This document shows, piece by piece, positions 49,285 through 57,505 of a stretch of 64,000 nt of DNA. The position numbers and the translations under genes were made by a program. The notes beneath the pieces are model-generated. The model had not been told where the DNA came from and searched no databases. It was given only the letters and a program-made list of their open reading frames with translations. Within the stretch, counting starts at the first letter, position 1; each line of letters opens with the position of its first letter. Source of the DNA: Meiothermus taiwanensis DSM 14542 (lineage in GTDB: Bacteria > Deinococcota > Deinococci > Deinococcales > Thermaceae). The stretch lies in contig AXWR01000007.1 in NCBI GenBank assembly GCA_000482765.1, positions 1-64,000 of the forward strand. Direction: 5' to 3'.

Positions 49285-50193
49285 ATGTTCCTGAGGATCG
49301 ACCGGTTGCAGATTGAACTTCCCGCCCCCAAGGAGCAAGACCCCAATGCGGCCAGCGCCGTACAAGCTCTTCTGGGTGGGCGGTTCGGGGAGATGTCCAC
49401 CCTGATGAACTACATGTACCAGTCCTTCAACTTCCGGGGGAAGCAAGCCCTGAAGCCCTACTACGACCTCATCGCCAACATCGCCACGGAGGAGCTGGGG
49501 CACATCGAGCTGGTGGCCGCCACCATCAATGCCCTTCTAGCCAAGAACCCCGGGAAGAACCAGGAAGAGGGGGTGAATCCGGTCAGTGCACCCCTGGGCT
49601 TTGCCAAGGACGCCCGCAACGCCGCCCACTTCATCGCCGGTGGGAGCAACAGCCTGGTCATGGGGGCCATGGGGGAGCACTGGCACGGGGAGTACGTCTT
49701 CACCAGCGGCAACCTCATCCTGGATCTCCTGCACAACTTCTTCCTGGAGGTGGCCGCCCGCACCCACAAGCTCCGGGTCTACGAGATGACGGATAACCCC
49801 GTGGCCCGGGAGATGATCGGCTACCTGTTGGTGCGGGGTGGGGTGCACGCCGCCGCCTACGGCAAGGCCCTGGAGACCCTCACCGGGGTGGAGATGACCA
49901 AGCTCCTGCCCATCCCCCGCATTGACAACAGCCAGTTCCCCGAGGCCAAGAAGTTCATGGAGCAGGGCTTCCACCGCAACCTCTACCGCTTTAGCCCCGA
50001 GGACTACAAAGACCTCGGCCTGATCTGGCGGGGTGCCTCCCCCGAAGATGGGAGCGAAGTGGTGGTGGTGGATGGGCCTCCCCAGGGCGGCCCCGTGTTT
50101 GACGCCGGCCACGACGCGGCGGAGTTTGCCCCCGAGTTCCACCCCGCGGAGCTTTACGAGATCGCCAAGAAGCTCTACGAGAAGGCCAAGTAG
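49285..50193 (+). CDS. Manganese catalase
   Basis: Removes hydrogen peroxide at a dimanganese site in a four-helix bundle. All five ligands are at the positions known for the Thermus enzyme: Glu36, Glu70, His73, Glu155 and His188. The 302-residue length is the same as in Thermus thermophilus, and the sequence looks unusually close to it. The ATG follows AAGGAGGTGA, a full complement of the 16S rRNA tail, so translation should be strong. The gene has no CTCGAG in about 900 bp, unlike most neighbours, which hints at acquisition from Thermus (weak evidence). Confidence 0.97.
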   Translation: MFLRIDRLQIELPAPKEQDPNAASAVQALLGGRFGEMSTLMNYMYQSFNFRGKQALKPYYDLIANIATEELGHIELVAATINALLAKNPGKNQEEGVNPVSAPLGFAKDARNAAHFIAGGSNSLVMGAMGEHWHGEYVFTSGNLILDLLHNFFLEVAARTHKLRVYEMTDNPVAREMIGYLLVRGGVHAAAYGKALETLTGVEMTKLLPIPRIDNSQFPEAKKFMEQGFHRNLYRFSPEDYKDLGLIWRGASPEDGSEVVVVDGPPQGGPVFDAGHDAAEFAPEFHPAELYEIAKKLYEKAK

Positions 50194-50214
50194 TACCAAA
50201 ATACAGGCTTGCTA

Positions 50215-50243
50215 AATGGGCAGTGCATGCTGCACTGCCCATT
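50215..50243. terminator. Perfect 13-bp hairpin after the Mn-catalase gene
   Basis: AATGGGCAGTGCA (50215-50227) pairs with TGCACTGCCCATT (50231-50243) around a three-base loop. No T run follows; it probably ends or protects the catalase mRNA. Confidence 0.65.
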
Positions 50244-50370
50244 GTGGGTTGTTGGTGTTACAAGCCCAAACGCTAGCACCGAAATGCTTTTCTACTCCCT
50301 TTGGTTGGGCCAGTGCACCGCCTCTGGCGCCAAACCAACCACCTCTGGTATTAGGATCCCAGCAGAAAAT

Positions 50371-50394
50371 CCTCCCCTGCGCTGCGAGGGGAGG
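50371..50394 (-). terminator. Terminator of the PEGA-protein gene
   Basis: CCTCCCCT (50371-50378) and AGGGGAGG (50387-50394) form an 8-bp stem; on the minus strand it is followed by ATTTTC, so it fits an intrinsic terminator for the gene at 50413-51642. The rest of the 50244-50412 gap shows no gene. Confidence 0.6.
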
Positions 50395-50412
50395 ACTGCT
50401 GGTGGGTTTTGA

Positions 50413-51642
50413 CTATCGAGCCCGCGGCAGCTCGAGGCGCACCTGTTGTGTACGTCCGGCTTCAACCCGAACATCCCTAAGCGCTGCACGGTAACCTGGG
50501 GCCAGCGCCACCACCTGGACACTACCGCCCTCGAGCTCATCCAGGCGCAGGAAGCCCCCCCGGGTCTGGCCCACCTCGCGGCCATCCAGGAAGATACGGG
50601 CCTCCACATTGGTGTAAACCTCGAGCGCCCCGCGCAGGGCCTGCAGGGTTGCATTCACCGGCACGGTCTGGCCGCTGCCCACGCTCAGGCTGGCCCGGAA
50701 GCTCTGGTAGCCGCCCAGGCGCAGCTCGAGGTCGTAGCGGCCCGGCGGTACGGTCAGGTTGAGGGGGGTGTTCCCCACCACCCGGCCATTCAGCAGCACC
50801 TGGGCCCCCGGGGGGTTGGAGTTAATTTGCAGCAGCCCGTTCTGTACCACCGGCACCAGGTTGGCGTTGACCGCCGTGGTCTCGCCGGGCCGGATCTGGG
50901 CTGTGGTGCGAAAGTTCTGGTAGCCCCCTAAGCGCAGCTCGATATCCACCCGCCCCGGACGCAGCACCAGGTTGAGGGGGGTGCTGCCCACCACCCGGCC
51001 TTCCACCAACACCTGGGCCCCCGCGGGGCTCGAGTTCACACTAAGGGTGCCGGTGGCCGGTTGCACGGGCTGGACAGGGGTTACGGCCGCCCGCCCCACG
51101 ATAAAAAACGCCACGTTGGAAACCCAGTCCTGCTGGGGCAGCGGGGTTACCACAATCGAGAGGGCCCGGGCCAGGTTGTCCGCACCCTGCAGGTTTACCC
51201 GCCCGGTCTGAATGTCGGCGATCTGGGCCAGGGACAGGGGCTGGCGGCTGGCTACGGCCAGCACCCGATCCTGCCCTTCAGGGCCGGCCACATCTAAGGT
51301 ATAGCGCGCGCCGGTGGCGGGCGGGAAGGTGCGGGTCTCGCCGGCCCGCAGGAAGTTGTTCTGATCAAAGGCATTGGGCAGAATCAGGCCGATCTCGCCC
51401 GTAGACTTGACGCTGAAAATGTAGACGTAAGCGTCCTGGTTAACCTGCACCGAGACCTGGATGCGCTCGCCAATCTGGTAGACCGGGTTGCCGGTCTTGC
51501 CGGGGTCTTTGTTGACCCAGACCCGCACCTGGAGGTCGGTGGGCACCGGGTTGACGATGATGCCCTGCGGGCTGAGTTCGGGTGCGGCCAGGGCAGAGCC
51601 TGCCAGCAAGAGTCCAAGGGTTGTTGAGAAGATTCGCTTCAT
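50413..51642 (-). CDS. Secreted DUF4384 and triple PEGA-domain protein
   Basis: A 409-residue exported protein. It has an N-terminal signal peptide (MKRIFSTTLGLLLAGSALAAPE), a DUF4384-type beta domain (about 35-190; YQIGERIQVSVQVNQDAYVYIF), then three PEGA-like beta repeats (about 205-280, 283-350, 353-409) with GTLSVNSSPAGAQVLVEGRVVGSTPLNL and its variants. PEGA repeats are common in S-layer-linked and envelope proteins. A partner cannot be named. GGAGGAGGCC lies just before the ATG. Confidence 0.82.
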   Translation of the reverse strand: MKRIFSTTLGLLLAGSALAAPELSPQGIIVNPVPTDLQVRVWVNKDPGKTGNPVYQIGERIQVSVQVNQDAYVYIFSVKSTGEIGLILPNAFDQNNFLRAGETRTFPPATGARYTLDVAGPEGQDRVLAVASRQPLSLAQIADIQTGRVNLQGADNLARALSIVVTPLPQQDWVSNVAFFIVGRAAVTPVQPVQPATGTLSVNSSPAGAQVLVEGRVVGSTPLNLVLRPGRVDIELRLGGYQNFRTTAQIRPGETTAVNANLVPVVQNGLLQINSNPPGAQVLLNGRVVGNTPLNLTVPPGRYDLELRLGGYQSFRASLSVGSGQTVPVNATLQALRGALEVYTNVEARIFLDGREVGQTRGGFLRLDELEGGSVQVVALAPGYRAALRDVRVEAGRTQQVRLELPRAR

Positions 51643-51786
51643 GTATGGCCTCCTCCACCCCCAGCGTAGGATACTGGGACTGACCGTCGTGAGAGCCCAT
51701 TCAGCCAAAGTTAACCTTGGCGTTGAGCAATTCTTTAGTGGGGCCTGGCCTGTTGGAGCGGGTTTCTGGCGGCAGGCCGGCCACAG

Positions 51787-53145
51787 CTAAGAAGCCAAGC
51801 GCATGAGCAGCCGGGCATAGCCCTGCTTGCCTTTTTCAAAGCTCGAGAGCCTGAAGAACTCGTTGGGGGAGTGAATCAGCTCGTCCTCGAGGCCAAAACC
51901 AAAGCTCACTGGATCGTGGCCTAGCTGCTGCTTAAGGGTACTCAGAATGGGCACCGAGCCACCAAACATGGTCTCCACCGGCGGCACCCCGTACAGCTCG
52001 GTGAGGACTTCCCGGGCCACCTGGGCCACCGGGTGGTCGGCCCGCATGCGAAACGCCGGGGCCCCCGACTCCTTAACCCGCACCTCCAGGCGCACACCTT
52101 TGGGCAGGCGGGCCTCCAGGTGCGACCTGATCAGGGCCACGATCTTATCGGGGTCTTGGTAGGGTACCAGGCGACAGGTGATTTTGGCATGCGCGGTGGA
52201 GGGAATCACCGTCATACCCCCCGGCCCCATGTAGCCACCCCACATCCCGTTGACCTCGAGGGTGGGCCGTCCGGTGATGCGCTCCCAGGGGGAATAACCC
52301 GCCTCACCATAAAACTCGGGCACCCCCAGCTTCTGTTTCATCTCCGCTTCGTTCCAGGGAATCCGCTTGTACCACTCGCGCAATTCGGGGCTGAGGGGTT
52401 CCACATCGTCGTAAAAACCCTCGACCGCCACGCTGCCGTCGGGGTTGTGCAACGAGGCAATCAGTTCGGCCATAGCGTGCAGGGGGTTTTGCACCTGGCC
52501 GCCCCAGGAGCCCGAGTGCAGGTCGTGGCTGGGGCCGATCAGGTCGAACTCGAGGCCGCAAATACCCCGCGCCCCAAGGCTCAGCAGCGGGGTGGTCTCG
52601 GAAAGCTGGCCGCTATCCCCGTTGATGATCATGTCGCAGCGCAGCCGTTCCCGGTGCTGCTCGATAAATGCCGGCAGGCTGGGGCTGCTGATCTCCTCCT
52701 CCCCCTCGATGAGGGCCTTCACGTTGAGGTGGAGGCTCCCAGTAGCGATCAGCGCCTCGGCGGCCAGCAGAAAGGCCATCACCTGCCCCTTCATATCCGA
52801 GGCCCCGCGGGCCACGATGCGCCCATCCACCACGGTGGGTTCAAAGGGCGGGGAGTTCCAGCGCTCAGGGTTGTCGGCCGGCTGCACGTCGTAATGGCCG
52901 TAGAAAAGCACCGTGGGCCGGTCGGGGTAAGGGCAGTACTCGGCCAGCACCACCGGATGCCCGGCGGTGGGACACACCTCGGCGGTAAAGCCGGCCTGGC
53001 GAAACCGCCCGGCCAGCCATTCCGCAGCCCGCCGCACGTCGGCCTGGCGGGCGGGCTGGGCCGAGATGCTGGGGATGGCTAAAAAAGCACGGAAGTCCTC
53101 GAGGTGAGCCGCTTGGTGTTGTTTTAGGTAATCGGGCCAGCTCAT
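51787..53145 (-). CDS. M20-family dipeptidase/aminopeptidase
   Basis: A 452-residue dizinc peptidase of the CNDP-like M20 branch that releases residues from short peptides. The motifs are FYGHYDVQPAD (metal His and catalytic Asp), GASDMKGQ (bridging Asp), LIEGEEEISSPS (catalytic Glu-Glu), INGDSGQLSE (metal) and the distant FGGSVP/LIHSPNEFF, where the last His binds metal. The dimerisation 'lid' domain lies at about 190-340. TAGAAT sits nine bases before the ATG within a palindrome. Confidence 0.92.
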   Translation of the reverse strand: MSWPDYLKQHQAAHLEDFRAFLAIPSISAQPARQADVRRAAEWLAGRFRQAGFTAEVCPTAGHPVVLAEYCPYPDRPTVLFYGHYDVQPADNPERWNSPPFEPTVVDGRIVARGASDMKGQVMAFLLAAEALIATGSLHLNVKALIEGEEEISSPSLPAFIEQHRERLRCDMIINGDSGQLSETTPLLSLGARGICGLEFDLIGPSHDLHSGSWGGQVQNPLHAMAELIASLHNPDGSVAVEGFYDDVEPLSPELREWYKRIPWNEAEMKQKLGVPEFYGEAGYSPWERITGRPTLEVNGMWGGYMGPGGMTVIPSTAHAKITCRLVPYQDPDKIVALIRSHLEARLPKGVRLEVRVKESGAPAFRMRADHPVAQVAREVLTELYGVPPVETMFGGSVPILSTLKQQLGHDPVSFGFGLEDELIHSPNEFFRLSSFEKGKQGYARLLMRLAS

Positions 53146-53146
53146 A

Positions 53147-53169
53147 GCAAAGCGATTCTACCGCTTTGC
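53147..53169 (-). promoter_or_regulatory. Palindrome around the -10 box of the M20 peptidase gene
   Basis: GCAAAGCG (53147-53154) and CGCTTTGC (53162-53169) frame TAGAAT, the -10 box read on the minus strand nine bases before the ATG. A protein bound to the palindrome would cover the promoter. Confidence 0.5.
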
Positions 53170-53242
53170 GCCCCATCTGGGGATCGGCTCAATAAGCCCT
53201 CTCAGAAAACAGCGCTTGATTGGCTTCCCGCAGCCACCGGCC

Positions 53243-55900
53243 CTACTCGTTGGTGCGGGCCATCACCTCTTCCAGGGTGGTCAGGCCCAGGAAAGCTTTT
53301 TGAATACCGTCCTCGCGCAGGGTTTTCATACCACCCCTGCGGGCGATCTCCTTAATCTGGGTGGCCGACTGCCCCTCCACAATAGCCCGGCGGATCTCAT
53401 CGTCGAGCACCATTAGCTCGTGGATGGCGGTGCGGCCCTTATAACCTGTGCCGTTGCACTTATCACACCCCGTACCTTTGTAGAGGGTTTTGCCGCGCAG
53501 ATCCTCTTTAGACAGATCCAGTCGGCGCAGCACGGTTGGGTCGGGCTCGATCTGAATTTTGCAGTGCTCGCAGATCTTCCGCACCAAGCGCTGGGCCAGC
53601 ACCCCCACCAGGGCCGCCGAGATGTTGAAAAGCTCCACCCCCATCTCATCCAGGCGGGTAACGGCCCCTGCGGCGTCGTTGGTGTGCAGGGTGGCGATCA
53701 CCAGGTGGCCGGTCAGGGCCGCCTCGGTGGCAATTTTGGCCGTTTCAGAGTCGCGGATCTCACCCACCATAATGATATCGGGGTCTTGCCGCAGAAAGCT
53801 CCGCAGGGCCTTGGCGAAGGTCAAGCCCGCCACCGGGTTCACCTGGGTTTGGTTAATCCCGGGAATCTCGTACTCCACCGGGTCTTCGATGGTGGTGGTG
53901 TTTTTATCGGGGGTGGCGATGCGCTTCAGAATGCTGAAGGTGGTGAAGGACTTACCCGAGCCCGTAGGCCCGGTAATCAGGAAGATGCCGTAGGGCTTGG
54001 AAATCACGTCTTCAAAGCGCTGAAACACATCCGGCGCGAATCCGAGCTGCTCAATTTCAGGGATGTCGGCGGCTTTGCGCAGCAGACGCATTACAATTTT
54101 TTCGCCGTATACGGTGGGCAGGGTGGAAAGACGCAGATCCAGGTCAATGGAACGGTCGCGGTAGCGCACCCGGCCGTCCTGGGGCAGGCGTCGCTCGGCG
54201 ATGTCCAGGTTGGCCATAATCTTGATCCTCGAGGCAATCGCCGGCCCGGCCCCCCTGGGCAGGCGCATGTACTCCCGCAGGGTGCCATCGATTCGGATGC
54301 GCACCAGGATATCCGACTGGCGGGGCTCGATGTGGATGTCCGAAGCATCCTGCAAGAAGGCCTCGCGGATAATGCTGTTGACCAGCTTGACCACCGCGTT
54401 ATCGTCGAGGGCGCTGGTATCGGCAGCCTCTTCTTCTCTTTTCTTACCCTCAAACTCCCGGGCCAGCTCCTCCACCCCGGTGGTGCTGCCATAGAACCGC
54501 TCGATAAGCTTGGTAATGGCCGCTTCCGCTGAGACCGCCGGCATCACATCGCGTTTGGTGATCATGCGTAGGTCGTCGATGGCCAGGATATTGCGGGGGT
54601 CTTTCATCAAGACCACCAGGGTGTTGCCCTCGAGGTGGTGGGGAAAAATGGTGTAGCGCCGAACCGTGCTTTCGGGCACCATGGTGAGCACCGAAGGATC
54701 GGGGGGCGAGTCGGTGGGGTCGATGTAGGGGTAGCCAAGCTGGGTGGCCAGGCTCTTCGCCAGCATCTCTGGCTTGATCTTGCCCGACTGCACCAGGGTG
54801 TCTTCGAGGCGGCCCCCGCCCTGCCGCTGTTTGGCCAGGGCCTCTTCCACATCCTGGGCGCTCACGTAACCCAGTTCGACCAACACTTCGCCCAGAGGCC
54901 GGGTTTTGCCCATGCGGCGCTGCACCGAAAGCGCATCCTGTAAAGCGGCGCGTCCCAGCTTACCTTCCTGCACCAAGGCTTCCCCCAGGCGGCTCTTTTC
55001 AGGATAGGCTTTGCCAAACAAGGCTTCCCAAACCTTGGGCAGGGTCAGGATGAACTTGGTGGGGCGTTCGATCAACCGGGCCACAGCGTGTCGGTGGCGT
55101 GGGTCGGCCAGTACCACCAGCACCTGCTGCCCATCCTGACGGGCTGGTATAGCCTGGTAGCGCAGCGCATCGGGGCGCAGCAAATAGGCCGAGACCTCCT
55201 GTTGCAGCTCGAGGTCGTCCAGTTCCGCCCTAAACTCGATACCGGCCTGCTCGGCCAGGGCCTGGTAAAGCCGTTCCTCGGCCAGGCCGAATTTGTTCAC
55301 AAGCAGCCGACCCAATAGCTCACCGGTCTTCTCCTGCTCAACCAAAGCGGCCTCGAGATCCTCCCGGCTCAGCCAGCCTTTGCTGACCAGGATTTCACCC
55401 AGTTGCATCTCGCCCTGCGAGGCAGCCGAGGGCGGCGGGGGCACCGGCAGGCCCAGCTCGGGGTAGTGCACCGCCAGGGCGTAGCGAAAAGAGGACGGGG
55501 TAGCCAGGTAGGGCTCGATGATCTGATTGGTGAGGTCTTCGAGCTCCTCAAGCACCAGGTTGTCCAACGGGTTTAGCAGGGCCACCCGCAAGGTGCCCCC
55601 CTCCACGCTGAAGGGAATGGCACCCAGATCCCGCGCCCGCTCTGCCGGAATGAGCGACTTGGCCTCGGGTGAAATTTCCATGTCGGCTAGCTCCACCAGC
55701 GGAATACCAAAGGCCTGTTCAATGGCCTGGGCAATGCGTCGCTCAGAGAGCAAGCCCAGGTCGACGATAATCTCCGAGAGGTTCCCCCCCACTTCACGGT
55801 GCTGCTCGAGGGCTCGCTGCAGTTCTTCATCCCCCAGCAGCCCCATGTCCAACAGGGCAGCGCCCAGCCGTTTATCTCCAATTGTCAAGACGTTGGCCAT
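53243..55900 (-). CDS. pilF: Type IV pilus extension ATPase PilF (PilB/GspE family)
   Basis: The motor that extends type IV pili and, in Thermus, is also needed for DNA uptake. The 885 residues have three N-terminal GspE-N/MshEN domains in tandem (about 1-155, 160-295, 300-445; RRIAQAIEQAFGIPLVEL type, possible c-di-GMP sites) and a C-terminal secretion ATPase: Walker A GPTGSGKS, the Asp box DIHIEPRQ, VNPVAGLTFAKALRSFLRQDPD, and the four-cysteine zinc site CEHC...CDKCNGTGYKGR. Domain count and size equal those of Thermus PilF. It lies near yqeG and pilD on this side of the window. Confidence 0.96.
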   Translation of the reverse strand: MANVLTIGDKRLGAALLDMGLLGDEELQRALEQHREVGGNLSEIIVDLGLLSERRIAQAIEQAFGIPLVELADMEISPEAKSLIPAERARDLGAIPFSVEGGTLRVALLNPLDNLVLEELEDLTNQIIEPYLATPSSFRYALAVHYPELGLPVPPPPSAASQGEMQLGEILVSKGWLSREDLEAALVEQEKTGELLGRLLVNKFGLAEERLYQALAEQAGIEFRAELDDLELQQEVSAYLLRPDALRYQAIPARQDGQQVLVVLADPRHRHAVARLIERPTKFILTLPKVWEALFGKAYPEKSRLGEALVQEGKLGRAALQDALSVQRRMGKTRPLGEVLVELGYVSAQDVEEALAKQRQGGGRLEDTLVQSGKIKPEMLAKSLATQLGYPYIDPTDSPPDPSVLTMVPESTVRRYTIFPHHLEGNTLVVLMKDPRNILAIDDLRMITKRDVMPAVSAEAAITKLIERFYGSTTGVEELAREFEGKKREEEAADTSALDDNAVVKLVNSIIREAFLQDASDIHIEPRQSDILVRIRIDGTLREYMRLPRGAGPAIASRIKIMANLDIAERRLPQDGRVRYRDRSIDLDLRLSTLPTVYGEKIVMRLLRKAADIPEIEQLGFAPDVFQRFEDVISKPYGIFLITGPTGSGKSFTTFSILKRIATPDKNTTTIEDPVEYEIPGINQTQVNPVAGLTFAKALRSFLRQDPDIIMVGEIRDSETAKIATEAALTGHLVIATLHTNDAAGAVTRLDEMGVELFNISAALVGVLAQRLVRKICEHCKIQIEPDPTVLRRLDLSKEDLRGKTLYKGTGCDKCNGTGYKGRTAIHELMVLDDEIRRAIVEGQSATQIKEIARRGGMKTLREDGIQKAFLGLTTLEEVMARTNE

Positions 55901-55999
55901 TCAACCAGTCCTCCTACACCAAGCAGTGGATACCCAAGACCAATGAGCCAGTGAACAGGGCAACGTTTGTATACCTACAAGGCATCACGCGGCTTCCTC

Positions 56000-56557
56000 C
56001 TAGTCTTTGCTTATTCTGGGGTTCGGCGCAAAATCTTTTGGGTCAAATTCCTCTTGGGCTCCCACAGGACGTTTGCGGTTGGTATTGCCCAGTATCCAGC
56101 GCTCGAGCTTTCGCACCAGGCGGGTGTATCCCAGTTCCTTCTGGGCCAGCGGCGGTACCAGCACGGTGTACATCCCCACCAGGTTGCCCCCCAGCACGTC
56201 GGTAAAGAGCTGATCACCCACCACCGCCACCTCTTCAGGGCGCAGGCCCAGCCGCCGCAGGGCCTCGCGAAAACCAAACCAGGGTTTACCTGCCGGCCCA
56301 AAGCCCGGAATTCCCAGCTTCTCGCACCAGTAGCGCACCCGCCGGGAAGTGGCATTGGAAACCAGCATCACCGGGATACCCGCTTGCTTCTGGGTCTGTA
56401 GCCAGGCCTGCAAGGCCTCGGGAACCTCGCCATAGGTTCTATAGGGCACCAAGGTGTTGTCCAGGTCGAGCAGCACTGCCCGCAAGCCCCGCTCCTGAAG
56501 CCAGGCGGGGGTCACTTCGGTCACCGAGTTAAGCTGGGCCCTTGGCTTGAGCACCAT
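56000..56557 (-). CDS. YqeG-family HAD-IIIA phosphatase
   Basis: A 185-residue haloacid dehalogenase-type phosphatase. Motif I is LLDLDNTLVPY, motif II VMLVSNATS, then the FGPAGKPWFGFREALRRLGL and VGDQLFTDVLGGNLVGM motifs (III and IV), all as in YqeG. The substrate is unknown; in other bacteria the gene often sits near ribosome assembly or shikimate genes. It follows the laccase-domain gene by 37 nt. Confidence 0.9.
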   Translation of the reverse strand: MVLKPRAQLNSVTEVTPAWLQERGLRAVLLDLDNTLVPYRTYGEVPEALQAWLQTQKQAGIPVMLVSNATSRRVRYWCEKLGIPGFGPAGKPWFGFREALRRLGLRPEEVAVVGDQLFTDVLGGNLVGMYTVLVPPLAQKELGYTRLVRKLERWILGNTNRKRPVGAQEEFDPKDFAPNPRISKD

Positions 56558-56594
56558 TCCAGTGTAACGAAAACTTCTATAAGGAAGAACAGGG

Positions 56595-57329
56595 CTAATG
56601 GTTGGGCAGCATTATGACAGCCCACATACGGCCGGTCTGACCCCGATCCCTGCGGTGCGAAAAGAAGGCCGTATCGGCATAGGTGCAGCGTCCCAACGCC
56701 CAGTAATGCCGGGGGTCAATCCCACCTTGCAGGGCCTGGGCGTGGATGGCCCGCTCGAGGTCGAGCCGGTATCTGCCTGGATGCTTTGGATCGGGCCAAG
56801 CAAAAGCCAGGCCCACCCGCTCAAACTGCTCCAGCACCTCCGGGCCCACCTGGAAGTTGGGGCCGCTGATGCCAGGGCCCACCGCCAGTCGAATGTTCTC
56901 GGGGCTCGAGCCATACCGGGACTGCATCAGTTCCAGGGCCCGCGGCAAAATACCCGAAACCACCCCCCGCCAGCCTGCGTGCAACGCCCCCACCACACGC
57001 CTAACAGGATCGTGGAGCAGGATGGGGTAGCAGTCGGCCACAGTAACCCGCAGCAACAGTCCGGGGGTGGCGGTCAACACCCCGTCCCCTTCCCACTCCC
57101 CAGCCGTCTCAACCACATGCACCCGGTTGCCATGAACTTGACTTAGGGCTACCACCGGCGGGTTCCCGAAAGCCGCCAGCACCCTGCGCCGGTTTTCCAG
57201 CACATGCCCTGGATGATCTGCCGTGGACAGACCCAGGTTGAGGCTGTCGAACGGGGCTGGCGACACACCACCCTGGCGGGTGGTGAAGCCATGGGGCACC
57301 TCTAGCAAAGGACTGGTAAGCAACTGCAA
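56595..57329 (-). CDS. Peptidoglycan/polyphenol oxidase family protein (YfiH/YlmD, laccase domain)
   Basis: A 244-residue single-domain copper/zinc-type protein of the multicopper polyphenol oxidase family, now linked to purine nucleoside and peptidoglycan-precursor quality control. The conserved metal residues are in SQVHGNRVH (His), TVADCYPILL (Cys) and LHAGWRGVVSG (His). The start is TTG (LQLLTSPLLEVPHGFTTRQGG), chosen since AGGAGGTG lies eight bases upstream; a longer frame from 57383 is less likely. Confidence 0.88.
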   Translation of the reverse strand: MQLLTSPLLEVPHGFTTRQGGVSPAPFDSLNLGLSTADHPGHVLENRRRVLAAFGNPPVVALSQVHGNRVHVVETAGEWEGDGVLTATPGLLLRVTVADCYPILLHDPVRRVVGALHAGWRGVVSGILPRALELMQSRYGSSPENIRLAVGPGISGPNFQVGPEVLEQFERVGLAFAWPDPKHPGRYRLDLERAIHAQALQGGIDPRHYWALGRCTYADTAFFSHRRDRGQTGRMWAVIMLPNH

Positions 57330-57493
57330 GAACCCAACACCTCCTAGCAGCCATTCAACACCAACAAAAGCTCCACCAAACAAATCTCACTGCCAACCCT
57401 GGCATCGCCGGGCCACCCCCCCAGCCAAACACAGGCGAAAACCGGGCCAGCCAGGTTCACACTGTCATCACAAGCAGCCCGGCGCTCAGAGCC

Positions 57494-57499
57494 TACAAT
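57494..57499 (+). promoter_or_regulatory. -10 box (TACAAT) for leaderless pilD
   Basis: TACAAT-N6-GTG. The spacing supports the GTG at 57506 as the leaderless start. Confidence 0.5.
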
Positions 57500-57505
57500 A
57501 ACAGG

